Assembly (NCBI RefSeq): GCF_050436995.1
Contig: NC_134758.1
Span: 12,387,597-12,451,596 of the forward strand
Source of the DNA: Anticarsia gemmatalis
Taxonomy: Eukaryota; Arthropoda; Insecta; Lepidoptera; Erebidae
Length of the DNA stretch: 64,000 bases
Direction: 5' to 3'
The notes under the pieces are model-generated. The model had not been told where the DNA came from, did not search any database, and was given only the letters and a program-made list of their open reading frames with translations. The position numbers were made by a program, and so were the translations under genes. Below, one piece after another: positions 11,616 through 23,405 of the stretch. Position 1 is the stretch's first letter; each line of letters starts with the position of its first letter.

Positions 11616-12427
11616 AGACTAAATAAAACAAAATAAGAAAAGTTTAACAGATGGTTTAGTGACAACAATAAATACAATTTTATTGACTCAACAATTAGTA
11701 TATTTTCTACTTGTATTCAATGTATAAATTCTGACGTAAACGTCATTGAACTGTCATTGACTTGTCATAGTCATTATTTTACCAAATATGAGCGAATATA
11801 GCAGTTGTATGATGACGTCATCACACACATAGTATGGTGACTGATTGTAGTATATTTTAAGAACAATTATGCCTTAAAGACTTTTGTTGAAATAACTTTA
11901 ACTGATGATCTTTAAGGTATCTTTTTTCTAAATATGACACTTTACAAACTGTTTTCGAGAAGTTACCAAATAATAACTAAAACTTATTGTAACCGGAATG
12001 AACCTGTCTTTACCGTCATAACTTTTTTTGCTGAGTAGAAATGTTTAACTATTCAAAGTCAAAGTCAAATAATTGATATCCCATACAAAATAGCTGTGCT
12101 CAGTTTGGAATGAGATGACCGTGTGTGAGTTGTCCAATGATATTTACTTATTTATTAATGAATCATTGCTCGACAAACCGTATTACGACTCAGATTTTTA
12201 CTTCCACCAGTCCAAATTCTCTATAAAAGTCATAATTAACTCATATTTCTTATAGAAAGTGAGAGAACAATGCTCGGAATGTCTTAAGTAAGTGATATAA
12301 ACAAAACAGACGACATAACGATGTTCTCGCGTGTCTGCGCGTCGTAAACCATTGCTGCTCATACCACTACTCTTATATGTATATCTGTACGGAATAATAA
12401 GATGTATTATATGTTAGATTATGCCCG
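11616..12427. other. Gene-free spacer
   Basis: A short ttcaaagtcaaagtcaaat at about 12054 is the reverse of a LINE-like tail (tttgactttgactttgaa). The region 12110-12160 shares an unnamed repeat with 5470-5510. No exon seen. Confidence 0.4.
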
Positions 12428-12597
12428 TGAATTTGGCCGCGTGAAAAGATTTTTCAGGGGTAAAAAGTAACATTCGTTAATACAGGTTATATTCATCTGT
12501 ATATTAAATTTTATAAATTTATGAGAAGTTTTGGCGTCACTCAACTTTAAACATACATCTGTCTTAAACTTTCACATTTATAATATTAGTAAGAAAT
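12428..12597 (+). repeat. Repeat family H, degraded
   Basis: It starts ggccgcgtgaaaagattttt and ggggtaaaaagtaac, and ends ctttcacatttataatatta gtaag. These are the landmarks of family H (compare 38619-38835). The middle is diverged. Confidence 0.55.
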
Positions 12598-14118
12598 GAA
12601 ATTGTTTTCTTCACATATGATTATAGACTTATCTCTGATTCCGAGAAGTTGTAGCATCATATTAAAGTACAGCCTTCTTCAAATCGGATAGTTTCAAAGT
12701 TTATTGCATTCATGTATATTTCCGAACTGTAATAGTTCAGTTGCTAAACAAATTTTCAGCTGCTTCAGATCCCAAATGAAAAACATTTCTGCTGAAATCG
12801 AACTCTAGAGTGTAAGATTCACAGAAAAAAATCTACCGCTTAGTCAAAATACAAAAATGTCTTCGAGGAATTTGTTAAAAAATGCGGACATTATTATCTA
12901 CTGTAATTATTATTTATTTAAACTGATGAATACGTATAATAACAATGTTATCTGCGGAACGCACAGACAGACAGGCAAATATTTGTTCTGCATTAGTTCA
13001 CGCGTACTCTTTGTCTACTTTCTTAAAATTATGACGAATTATGTACTTTTTAGATGTAAGCATTATTATACTAGTAATTTATTGTTAATCCTTTAACAAT
13101 TTTATTATTGTACAGTTTTGCAAATATAAACAATGTAATCTAGAAGACAATAAAAAAAGCACTGAATTTCAAATTTGTTCTTGTAACCTGGTCTACATTT
13201 TTAATATATATATGAATAATTTATGCTGAACATCAATATAGTTATAGTTAAAACGAAATTTAGATTTCTAAAACTTTGCGCGGTTGACGAACTACGAACA
13301 AAAATGTACTTTCGAACATTATTCATATATTATCGACCTACAGACTTAGGTAATAGAGCCTAGCGTAAACTGAAGCTATGGCCAACTTGTTGGTCAAATA
13401 TCATAACCCTTCTCTCATTCCAATAGTAGAACCTTTCAATTCAATAGGCTAAAGAAATACAAGACAACATGTATAATATACATACTGCACATAAAACCAC
13501 GTTTATTTCTTTACGGGACCTTACAAACTTCCTTGCTTCATTCACATCCATACATCTGATCATACAGGACCGAGTACTACAAGAATTACATTTACATTTG
13601 TATTTAGTGTTGCCAGACATCACAAACTATCCATTTACCTCAACTAACAATATAAATAACGAAATAAAAACAAATTCACGCTTCATTTGATTCGAAAGTA
13701 ATAAAAGTGTTTCTCAGTGAACTGTGACAGTTGCTAGACCTTTGTACCTAGATCTAGACTATTATACGGTCTAGATATTATAGAGAAAGTATTTCAAGTA
13801 GTAAGTTAGTAGCGCCTACATTTTTTGTACTAATTAACTTGAATACATAATTTTTTAAGTAATTTTGAAGCGTAAAATGTGCAATTTAATTTTTAAGTGT
13901 TGTAGCGCGTATAGCGTGATGAAAGTGGTATTTTTACGACCATTACACGGTGTATAGTGAGTTCCATTCCTGTAGGAAATAATTTGTTTATCAGACTTTT
14001 TCAGAAAAATCTTTCTTATACTTTGCAAATTGTACAATGTCTTAACTGCAGTACAAGGCAGGCCTATATGAAAAGCATATTTATGTACAGTTTGGGACGG
14101 TATATCAATCAGTCTAGT
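12598..14118. other. Gene-free spacer
   Basis: AT-rich. Several open frames of 60-100 codons overlap on both strands at 13440-14160, but they have no recognisable protein character or splice context. A short inverted pair, gacctagat... / ...atctaga, occurs near 13740-13770. Confidence 0.45.
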
Positions 14119-14247
14119 CTTTCTTCCAACTATGTTGGAGTCGGCTTCAAGTCTCACTAGATGCTGCTAAGTACCAGCATTTTAAATGGATCGGCTGCCA
14201 ATCCCACCTCCACAACCCAGTTACTTGGGTTATAACACTTGACACTC
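14119..14247 (+). repeat. Repeat family G, best copy
   Basis: It reads ctttcttccaactatgttgg, agtcggcttcaagtctcact, agatgctgctaagtaccagc, a gatcggctgccaatcccacc block and cccagttacttgggttataa cac. This is a very common lepidopteran repeat of SINE or LINE 3' type. The downstream part is missing here. Confidence 0.7.
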
Positions 14248-15361
14248 CTTTTTCGAGATATAAGATTTATTAATCGCTAACTGTCATAAAAAATAACATT
14301 CACCGAAACAAACAAATATTTCATTTATTTCTACTAAGTTGACCACCAGTCTATCAAGAAAAGCTAATAAAAATTTTAATTACCCACACAGAAAGGTTCT
14401 ATACCAATAACTTAATAATTAAGACATGAGATATAATCCACAAAGATACACTTAGAATCATTGATAGTGCACTTAACGCTACAGTTTTTATATGCCGACC
14501 AGACGATTATGAGTGGGACGAAGTAGGCTTTTACGCTTGCTTATTGTAACCCATACTTTATAGTATAGACACTAGATTAATAGAAGAAATTACATAGAAA
14601 TTCAGATAATCCGTAAAACACTTTTTTCCATTAAGCATGTATTTGTTACTGAGCAACTAGTGTTTGTCAAATTGATGGTCACTATTCAGTACATTGCTGC
14701 TTTGACGTAACGTGTTAAGCACTTAAATCTAAGGGAGAAAGCATTGAATAACATTGTGGCTTTTAAATAGTTGTCCATTGAGATACGTGCAAGCCCAATT
14801 AATGTATTTACTTTTATTTCTATTACTTTTGCCTACACCCTAAATAAAACCAAAATTCACATTCCCACTACTATCAAACAACCGGAACAAACAGTAAATG
14901 ATAAACTATTAAATAGTTCAATACACGTTAATTGATAATTTCCCCTCTATTGTCTCAGCGAACAAATATTCACATTGAATATCAAACATTGTTATGAATT
15001 ATAACACAATATACATATAAGTATAATAGGTGTGTGTGTTTAGTCGTTATGTTCCCGTAAAAGGGACTTCGTTTGGTAGTACCCGTTTACAGTTTCACGA
15101 GTTTTTGCTATTACTTTGCCCGCATTTATAGATTTCTTGTGATATGAAGCATCATTAAGTGTTGATCCAGATAATATTTTATACGTTAAGTCAGACCAAT
15201 GTTTTTTTATAAGAAAATAACTTGCATCTCAGCTAAAAAATCATTTCATAAGTTCAAGTGAAACATTAATTGAGTTTTTAACACACGATCAGTGTACAAA
15301 TAAACAGAATAGCAATCTTTGACGAGATAATTCCGTTGATGGGTTGCACAATGGTATTGAA
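14248..15361. other. Gene-free AT-rich spacer
   Basis: Nothing recognised apart from simple AT-rich runs. Confidence 0.45.
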
Positions 15362-15485
15362 TGTAGCGTCTCCGTGCTTCGGAGGGCACGTAAAAAGTCA
15401 GTCCCGGTTGTTGTCTACTAAGATAACTGCCAGTTTGCTATATGAACAACTTTGACCCTAGGTTAACCACTAACCATAGAATAAA
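15362..15485 (+). repeat. SINE-like family E, 3' half
   Basis: It starts at gtagcgtctccgtgcttcgg, continues agggcacgtaaaaagtcag and a gaacaactttgaccctagg block, and ends ccactaaccatagaa. The 5' half (gcgcccatagcc...) is absent, so this is a truncated copy. Confidence 0.7.
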
Positions 15486-15861
15486 ATAAAATAGTTCGAA
15501 AGTAGTTGCGAAAAATTTTTGTGGTTTTAACTAGTTCTTAATCCTATTTTTTCCTTTGACACGATTGTACCGATAAAAATGTATCAAATATTTAAATTTA
15601 TTACCTCTCAATCAATCTAAAACATTAATTAATCCTACTTAATGCACCTAATATTAATAATAAATCAGTATTCCATCTATTATTCGCAAAGCTAATTTGA
15701 TTCTAAATTAACACAATAATATGATTTTATAACTCATAAATTAACTACTTATTTGATTTCAAATTATGATCCTAATCAGCATACTATATTTTAAATGCAA
15801 AAGTCAGTCTGTCTGCAAACAATTAAAAAGCTATTTCATTTTCTATTGTTTTTTAAAAGAC
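15486..15861. other. Gene-free AT-rich spacer
   Basis: Very AT-rich, with nothing recognised. Confidence 0.4.
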
Positions 15862-16026
15862 ATCTCCCGCACTGTGTCGCGGGGACTTTTACAAGCATAC
15901 AAACATCGGATACAAAGTACAACCATACACGAGACAACTATTTGTGGATCGCACAAATGTCGAACCCACGACCTCCTAACCCACTGGTGGTGGCGTGGTG
16001 ACCATCTTGACCATTGCGCCACAGAA
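15862..16026 (-). repeat. SINE family A copy
   Basis: On the minus strand: ctgtggcgcaatggtcaaga (A-box region), ccacgccaccaccagtgggt, aggaggtcgtgggttcgaca (B-box region), a shortened body with gtgcgatccacaaatagttg, and the 3' end gtccccgcgacacagtgcgg gag. Open frames here translate the SINE and are not genes. A 3' piece of about 15 bases (caagagcaattctta) is deleted. Confidence 0.8.
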
Positions 16027-16374
16027 GTAACAGTTAGAATACAATTGGTTGAAAACCCACCGACCGTCGACCGGTGTCTTGCAAGTTAGCTACTTTCATT
16101 TATTTATCAATATGAAAGATCGAATGCATGATTTTTACTAATTCATACAAGATAAACTTCATTCTAGATTTTACTGGTGACATATAACCTAATAAACACA
16201 ACCTTAATTTTTAGGCCACTTTATTTCAGACGAACAAAGTCGCGAAAGTAAGTGAGTCATTTTAACTTTTGAATTCAAACTACTATGATCTATAAATCAA
16301 AACTCGAGTTTAAATACCAATAATTTGAACAGCGGATATTAACAATTATTTTATGTATTAATTAAATATAATGA
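16027..16374. other. Gene-free AT-rich spacer
   Basis: Nothing recognised. Confidence 0.4.
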
Positions 16375-16452
16375 GTAGCCGGGTGTAAGGCATGTCAGTC
16401 GGCATGAAGCGGCGGTTAACCGGGCTGCCCGGGTATGTCATAACCGGGTAGG
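16375..16452 (+). promoter_or_regulatory. CCGGGTA island 1
   Basis: A GC-rich patch in AT-rich DNA. CCGGGTA occurs at 16429-16435 and 16444-16450, CCGGGTG starts near 16379, and GTTAACCGGG lies at 16415-16424. The same words occur in islands at 27570-27660, 28312-28402 and 37645-37752. I class it as possible regulatory DNA only because the words are clustered and recurrent. An unknown repeat is the alternative. Confidence 0.35.
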
Positions 16453-17574
16453 ATTTCATCGAATTACTGCAAATCATAAGCTAACGAATATGAAGTGTAC
16501 ATTTTCGAGTAGCAATTCATAACTTGTTTCGAAGCATTTAAAAATATGACATACTCAATTGCAATTGCTGTAACGACAAAGAATTCTTTGTAAATGTAAA
16601 AGTTCAGTAATCGTGGCTTTCATTCCTGTTTGATAACTGTACTCAATAGTGTTTTTATATTAATCTTAAACATATAGGCAATCGGTCGTGTATCAATCAT
16701 TCAAGCATACTACATCCTCCTTTTTACAAGTCAGTAAAGGAGAAACAAAGTCTAGCAGTAGCATAAGACGTCTTTATACAAAGACATTAAAAAACCCCTA
16801 TTATCTCAGAAACTACAGTACTAATTTTGATTTATTTTTAACCAAACGAAAGCTACACTATACCCTTCTATATACACTAATTCTTAACTCCAGAAAACAA
16901 CATAATATATATACCCAAAGAAATCCTTCAAAAAATTGCGGTCAAAATCCTCCGCACTGTCAAAGGAACATTCAAATCGTTGAATAACACAAATAAGAGG
17001 TAGCGTTAAAACAACGAAGCAGTTTGTGACCCAGTAAGCCTCCGTAGTGGACAAATAAAAGCAAAACTGTCCCCCAATGACACGGTAACGGTACCTTAAT
17101 GGTACAAGTTATAAGAGGAAAGTGAGGTACCAAAAACGCTCAAGTGGAAAGCGTTTTTGATTATGTGGGATGCGTGTGTATTTATGCGATAATATATTTA
17201 TTTTCAAAATTATTGTGTCGACTTAGTAGAGAAGTAAGTTCTCAATGTTAAATGCTACGCTATGTTGGTGAAATGTGGCTATGGTCTGAAAAATTTGAAT
17301 TTGAGACGTGTAGCAAAAATGTCTGAAATTCTATCATAAGTTTTTCTGTAAATTATTTTTATAAGTGAATGACATTTATGCTAAATCGCGTATCCATTTA
17401 ATTAAATCAGGTGGTGATAATAGATTCGCCTATGAAATTTCAAGGCTAACTAAATAATAATAATATTTACTTAAATTGAAAGTTATAGAAAAGCTTCTTA
17501 AATAACGCAAGGTCCACAATAATCTATAAAACAACTCTAAACAATTCTACCACTAAACGCTTATAACTTAATCC
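16453..17574. other. Gene-free spacer
   Basis: AT-rich. A 99-codon open frame at 16688-16987 has no recognisable protein features and low-complexity Lys/Asn/Tyr content typical of AT-rich non-coding DNA. A short direct repeat caaaaacgctcaagtggaaagcgttttt (17132-17159) can fold into a small stem. Confidence 0.45.
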
Positions 17575-17705
17575 CTCCAGTCACGGCTAACGGTCCGCTG
17601 CGCGCGCGCACTGAATCACTGCACAACACACACCTCTTTCACTCCTATAGAATTACACCAAGTGCGAGCGAGACAGCAACAGTCGCCATTGAAATATCAA
17701 CGAGA
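17575..17705. other. CpG-rich patch
   Basis: Holds cacggctaacggtccgctgc followed by gcgcgcgc, then aagtgcgagcgagacagcaa and cagtcgcc. It stands out from its surroundings by CpG density. It could be a cis-regulatory patch. No exon boundaries were found. Confidence 0.3.
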
Positions 17706-17807
17706 CAACCCGGCTACAATCCACTGATATGCTTATTATGGGTCTTTAATATGATTAATTAAACATTCCATGGGTTTTTCAGGCTTATTGTATCATTTTA
17801 ATCCGTT

Positions 17808-18075
17808 TGCCTGCCATTGTGCAGTCGGTAGTGTATGCTACTGCAGTGCAAAGGTCCTAGGTTCGATTTACGGACGTACTACAGATTTTTTCCATTTCTA
17901 TTAGAATATATCTTAATAGTAGTCGGGTAACGTGCTCGGTATATGGCTATAGGCTTGTCCCCTATTACATGGGGCTAACTTTGTAAATGGTGAAACGTGG
18001 TTGATTTTATACACCTCTACCTACCTACACCTTTGGGTATAACAGGCGTGATGTTATGTATTTCTTTTACTAGTC
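17808..18075 (+). repeat. SINE family B, near full-length
   Basis: The tRNA-like head reads ttgtgcagtcggtagtgtat (A-box region) and tcctaggttcgatttac (B box ggttcgattt). The body follows with ttaatagtagtcgggtaacg, tgctcggtatatggctatag, cccctattacatggggct, aaatggtgaaacgtg and ctctacctacctacacctttgggtataa, closing with ggcgtgatgttatgtat. The tail sequence TATG links it to the (TATG)n microsatellite at 42533. Confidence 0.75.
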
Positions 18076-18125
18076 TTTTATACATATGTCCCACTGAGGG
18101 GAGGACCTTGCCCAGCAGTTACGTA
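18076..18125 (+). repeat. SINE family C-type 3' tail
   Basis: The sequence gtcccactgaggggaggacc and ttgcccagcagttacg contains the end of the family C tail. It follows the family B copy with almost no gap. Confidence 0.5.
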
Positions 18126-18544
18126 TATGAAATGAAACAGTTCATGGCTTTATAAGGCTAATTGTATTTCAAAGCCTTTTTTATAGTTTTTGTGTTAATT
18201 TCAACACGGAAATCAGTTTGAGGTCGCACTTTGTATACTCTGTATCACAGATCAGAGAGTTTCGTTACAGTTATTTTGTCGGATGCTGTGCTATTAATTT
18301 GCCAAAATTACTGGTTTGTTTCCGAAACTGTTGTTAATATGACTTTTAGTTGTGTTTTATGCTAATTTTGGATTATGGATATCATATTTTTGAATCTAGG
18401 AAACAAGCTTTACATTAATATAATCGACTGTTATAACTACTAACGGGTAAAACAATCACTCGAAATGCTTTTAAAATCAGAGTTTTGCTTTTAGTGCTTG
18501 ATGATTTGTTTCTTTAGATATTTTATTTTGACCTGATTGTAACC

Positions 18545-18628
18545 ATTTGAGAGGTTTCACTCCTCATTCGGCAGGAGACTCTTGTCCAACAGTGGATAGC
18601 TAAAAAAATCGATTTGATTTTGATTTCT
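18545..18628 (+). repeat. SINE family C-type tail with LINE-like end
   Basis: It reads ttcactcctcattcggcagg, agactcttgtccaacagtgg, then a gatttgattttgattt end. The closing gattttgattt resembles the 3' ends of lepidopteran LINEs. It abuts the perfect hairpin at 18629. Confidence 0.5.
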
Positions 18629-18693
18629 ATTAAATAATAAACTAAGATAGTGAAATATCCTCTATATTTCACTATCTTAGTTTATTATTTAAT
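18629..18693. repeat. Perfect 30-bp hairpin, 5-base loop
   Basis: The left arm (18629-18658, attaaataataaactaagat onward) and the right arm (18664-18693, ending cttagtttattatttaat) are exact reverse complements over 30 bp, separated by cctct. No other copy was noticed in the window. It may be a small foldback element, a recent palindromic duplication or an assembly artefact. Confidence 0.85.
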
Positions 18694-21691
18694 AATTTAA
18701 TAATTATTAATTAAAATTTAATAATATAACCGCGAATATGCGTAGGAATTTTGTGGCGAACACATATTATTATTATTATGACTGTTCAATACGCTTTGTG
18801 ATTACAATTTTATGGACTTCTGTGGTTTGTATTTGATTTGTCTAGTCATCTAGTGTATTAGCTTTATGAAAATCGGTTGAAATGATGATTGGCATCTGAC
18901 ATACATTACCAAAACTTACAGATTATTAGTATAGTGTGACATCATTGATTTTCTCTAGAAACTGTTCGCGGTTTAGATCACTTCTTTTCACACATTGATC
19001 TATTTAATATTTTATGAATTATTAGAAAATAATTTCTCAAACAGCTGCCTTTGCCTTTAAGCAATAGCTATTAAAAACTACAAATTCATTTCTTAAATTA
19101 TCACACGTCAAACTTAATCACACAAATTAATCATTTTATATGAAAAAGTGTTCTCTGTCTGTTATTAATTTCGCTACACACCTATCAAATCATCAATCCA
19201 CTACAAACAAACTTTACAATCCCATACTAACGAAAATTTAAATGAAAACATCTTAAAGAACAGTTTTTCCACCCCTCTCTCATGGAAGTAGTACAAGGGT
19301 GCTTCAACCCGCTTGTTCGGCGACACCGGCACACAGGCTGCGTTTTACAACTGTCCCATAACTAAACGGTTCATGAGCCACTGCTCAGACTCCCTTTATG
19401 ATTCTGGATTATGCGTTTTTAAAGTTTGAAAATATGGACGAGTTTGAAGTAATTCATACGAATATTTTAAATGCAGAAATCTGTTTGCATGTTGTTTTAT
19501 TCCGAATTCACATCTGAACTTTAGAAATGTGGTCTCTGCCTACCCCATAAGAAGAAAAGCGTAATTTTATGCATGAATGTATGTGACTTCAGAATCAACT
19601 TTGATGAGTATGGAGAACATAATACGACACATTTTACTAGTATTTAAAATCCGTACTATATTTTATATACAAAAGTCTGACTATCCTTTCTGCCAGTCTA
19701 ACAGCTAAAACACTACACCGAATTTGTAGCAATTTACCATAAGGATAGCTAAAAGCCCGTTGAAAAACACAGACCCTAAATTGTTTTAATTTCAATCCCC
19801 CTTCAATAAATCATAGGTGGAACAGTTCAACAGTATAATCCTTAAAACGCGATCGTACTGAAAATATGATATTTAACTCATTTGCTTTTGACAGACACAG
19901 GCCAAACACATATTTATAAATTGGTACAATTTCAGTTCTAAACTAGTATCAAAAGCACCTATAAATAAACAACCGTTTTAATAGAAGCTACCAAAAATAG
20001 CTCCTATAACCAAAGGTCCAAAGCAAATGATCCGTACGTCTCCCACGCACTGCGACGTGTGACTAATAAAGTTGTGAACTTTATATCAAACGCCCCCGGA
20101 TTTACTTGTAATGTCTTAATAAATAGTTTATTGTGTTCAGTGTAGACGATGTGTGGGTCATGTTCGGCAGGGAAGACATGGTTGTTGAAGAATTTTGTGT
20201 GTAAAATGTGAAATTATACAGATTTCTTAAAGCGTTTACGAAGTCTTCTTCGAAATTATAGTTAATTTTTCAGTAATTATTGTTACAGCTCCTAAATGAT
20301 GACTTATTTCCTATAGCTTAGGGTGCTAAAACAGTAGGTGCTGAGGGAAGAATACTTCGTACATGTTGCCAGTCTAAATTCCTACTAATGTAATATTTTG
20401 CTACAATTAGGTACATCCGCAAGAAAAAAGTACGTATATTAAAAAAAAAAAGAACTGGTAGTTTCTTTCTTTTTTTTATTTACTTTCTAGACATTGTCTT
20501 ACCATCATTTATAAGATCCTGGATCTCTTAACTATGTCTTTGAAAAATTGTATCTAAATTGTAAAGTAATAGTAAAATTGTCTAAAATATCCTGTCAATT
20601 TCATTGATACTATATTTAACTTCTATTATATTTAAGACATTAAGTAATATCTAATACAGTCTGGTACAGTATAATTTACATAGAAGCATGGTAAGCAGAA
20701 CATATGCCTTCACCATCGATCATTGATAAGTTCATGGAACAATTACACAGCTGGCTGGCTGCCTAATCACATCGAACACTTGAACTATGTACTCAATAAT
20801 GAGTGTTTCACATAAGGTGCTTAGTATATTATCATAAGCTTGCCAATTTTGAGATTTATCTTCTCCATGCTTGTATTAAATAGTTGTGAAACATCTTCTG
20901 GTCTAAATTGCTCATATTTTTTTTTATTGAAATAGATCATTTCCATGAGCAAATGTGAGGTTTCCGAAGACAATGACCAGAATAGAGCGAAGTGGATTAG
21001 AAAGATTAGGAAAGCTGACCCCACTACACGGGATTCATAGAAGAAAAAGACGGAGGGAGGCAGAGAGGGAGAGACAGAGGAATAGACCTTTTCCACATTG
21101 TGTCTATATGTCTATGTGGTTTGGGCTACTTAGTACTTACTATAACTGATGATCTGATGAGGCTGTGATCTCCGTTTTCCAGTTTTAGAATTTTCTCGGT
21201 AGGTAGTAACCCGGTATATTATATAGTAGTATAGTATAGTAACCCTTTATTTATTCTTAAAGCATATTGTAAAGAACTTAAGCATATTATTTTTTATAAA
21301 GACATTTTCCTTCAACTTAGTTTAAATCATTAACAAATACTTCTCCACACTTCTCGGTACAGAATCTTCCACGATGACGTCACATATATGTTAATACAAT
21401 GACGGTACATTCGACTCCGCCTATGCAAACAGCAGAGTCGCATTGTTTTGGGTCAATACTCTCCCGCGGCGAATGAATGCTAATATACTGTACACATAGT
21501 TTTTACATGACAGACGTATGTGATAATTGTGTTAGATTTGAATTATTTTATTTCGTGAGGTGATTGCATTTTCGTGTAAATTGAAAAATATATTTTTAGT
21601 AAACATTTGTTTGAGAATTTTCTCCTAATAAAAATTCGATAGTATATTTATTCCAGAAACCATTTTTATATTATAGTAACGTGACTGACTA
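18694..21691. other. Gene-free AT-rich spacer
   Basis: At 19640-19765 there is a diverged, reversed family H piece (ttactagtatttaaaatccg, gtctgactatcctttctgcc, agctaaaacactacaccgaa). A CG-richer patch lies at 19300-19345 (cccgcttgttcggcgacacc). No exon seen. A 91-codon minus-strand frame at 20821-21096 and an overlapping plus frame are not protein-like. Confidence 0.45.
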
Positions 21692-21853
21692 TACAGGGCC
21701 ATTCTCTACTACTATTGTCAACCTAGGCTAAGTATCGAAAAAAAATGTATTCAAATCTAATCAGCGCGGAAGTCCTTGGAACTATTTTTGCATTAAATTT
21801 CAACTGTCAAAGTTTTGATTCTCAATAGGACCGACTGAACAGAATCGCGTACA
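21692..21853 (+). mobile_element. MITE-like family F, copy 3
   Basis: It opens acagggccattctctactac and closes gaccgactgaacagaatcgc gtac, with the core at aatcagcgcggaagtccttg. More diverged than the copies at 3321, 7943 and 26657, and its ends are poorer inverted repeats. Confidence 0.55.
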
Positions 21854-21949
21854 TATTTTCAAAGCTTAAAGGCTATACGACTCTCAATTAATTATAATAT
21901 GGAATTGAATTAAGAAATTAAATCTTAATAATTAAAAGAAACCTTTGAT

Positions 21950-22165
21950 TCAGCCTTTGTGGCGCAGTGGCTACGGTGGTCGCCACGCCACTACCAGCGC
22001 GTCAAGAGTTTGTAGGTTCGATTCCGACATGTAGCAAATAATGGTGTGATCCGCAAATAGTTGTTTCGGGTCTGGTTGAACTTTGTATCCGTTGTTAGTA
22101 TGTTTGTAAATTTTCCCGTGACACAAGAGCAATTCTAAGTGCGAGAGTTGTATTCTTCAAGAAAA
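21950..22165 (+). repeat. SINE family A, full-length
   Basis: The head is cctttgtggcgcagtggcta (A box), cgccacgccactaccagcgc, tgtaggttcgattccgac (B box). The body has gtgatccgcaaatagttgtt, tcgggtctggttgaactttg, and ttcccgtgacacaagagcaa ttctaagtgcgagagttgta. There is no poly-A longer than four bases, so the tail has decayed. Confidence 0.85.
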
Positions 22166-22454
22166 TACAGCGAATACACTCTTAAATGCTATTTAAACCA
22201 CAAATTCTTACAATAGCGATAAAAATAACAATATAGACAGAAAAATATCTTTGTTATAGAGGTTTCAAATCAAAATCCTGTATAATTAGATCATTCAGGC
22301 TACTGTTATTCTAATACTACGAGTTCAATGAACTCTCACGGACATTGTATGGTAATGTACGTCTGTCTGTCTGTATGGGAATATTATCACGCTACTCTGC
22401 GAGTAGGTAGAGAAACAATAAACTTAAGTTCTTATTGAATTGAGACCACCCTTG
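22166..22454. other. Short spacer
   Basis: AT-rich, with a tiny (TCTG)n run near 22358-22373. Confidence 0.4.
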
Positions 22455-22660
22455 AGATCCATACTAATATTATAAATGCGAAAGTAACTCTGTCTGTCTG
22501 TTACTCGTTCACGCCTAAACTACTGAACCAATTTGCATGTTTGGTATGAAGATATTTTGATACCCGAGAAAGGGCATAGGTTACTTTTTACACCGGGAAA
22601 ATGACGCATTCCTTGGGAATATTTAGGTGGCGGACGAAGTCGCGGGTAAAAGCTAGTTGG
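22455..22660 (-). repeat. Repeat family H copy
   Basis: On the + strand it runs catactaatattataaatgc, gaaagtaactctgtctgtct, acgcctaaactactgaacca, gggcataggttactttttac and ggcggacgaagtcgcgggta aaagctagtt, which is family H in reverse. A 65-codon minus frame over it is a by-product. Confidence 0.8.
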
Positions 22661-22853
22661 AAATATTAAGTGAATATTTTTGCAGTATTTTCTTTTCTGT
22701 GTTTGTTGCATCATCACGCAACATACACTATATACAACAAAAGCATATTAAAACTATAACATATTGATTTGTCTTTACAAAGTTACCACAGGAAATGTAT
22801 GTACGAGTCTACCATATGAAATAATATAAATTAAAATAAATTTAACCCATTAA
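22661..22853. other. Short spacer
   Basis: AT-rich, nothing recognised. Confidence 0.4.
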
Positions 22854-22942
22854 TGTCCCACTGCTGGGCAAGGGTCTCCTCCCGTAATGAGGGAGGGGTT
22901 AGGCCTTGAGTCCACCACGCTGGCCAAGTGCGAGTTGGCGAC
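22854..22942 (-). repeat. SINE family C 3' tail
   Basis: The + strand reads gtcccactgctgggcaaggg, tctcctcccgtaatgaggga, ggggttaggccttgagtcca, ccacgctggccaagtgcgag. This is the family C 3' segment in reverse and the best-preserved one here. Similar pieces are at 34577 and 38001. Confidence 0.8.
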
Positions 22943-23269
22943 TTTGCATGCCCTCAATATGTATGAACATACAGCCAATCTCTCTAAACGATTACTTGGT
23001 GCGATTATTAAAATGAGAGGACATCGAACCCCGCTCTATGAGAGACATTGATTAAATTAACGTAGTTCAGGATTAACATGACGTGTGTGAGATATTGATA
23101 GCTTTGCAGGATTTACTTGCTATCCATCACGAAAAGTTTAATCTTTAAATTAATTGCCAGTCCCAGAATATATTAGAAGTACATTTTAATTATCATATCG
23201 TGACGAGCAATAGTAAATTTTATTATAATTTTATATTTTTCAGATACCTACCTATGTACCCTAAAGTTT
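22943..23269. other. Spacer
   Basis: AT-rich, nothing recognised. Confidence 0.4.
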
Positions 23270-23405
23270 ACTGTAGCGCAATTTTCTACAGTCGCTACTA
23301 ATGAGTATCGAGAATTTGGCATAAAAATGTACTAAATAATTAGTTCCGACGACGCCCGCTAGAGCGATGCTCAGATTTTCATACAAAATCTTGTCAGTAG
23401 CTAGT
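23270..23405 (-). mobile_element. MITE-like family F, copy in reverse
   Basis: The + strand opens actgtagcgcaattttctac agtcg, which is the reverse of the family F end, then tgagtatcgagaatttggca, gacgcccgctagagcgatgc and gattttcatacaaaatcttg. The far end is lost. Confidence 0.55.

Noticed and set aside
13441..14160. Cluster of overlapping 60-100-codon frames on both strands
   Set aside because: No homology, domain or splice evidence, and the frames overlap each other antisense as in random sequence.
20435..20480. Inverted repeat of A-run and T-run
   Set aside because: Low-complexity A/T tracts pair by chance.
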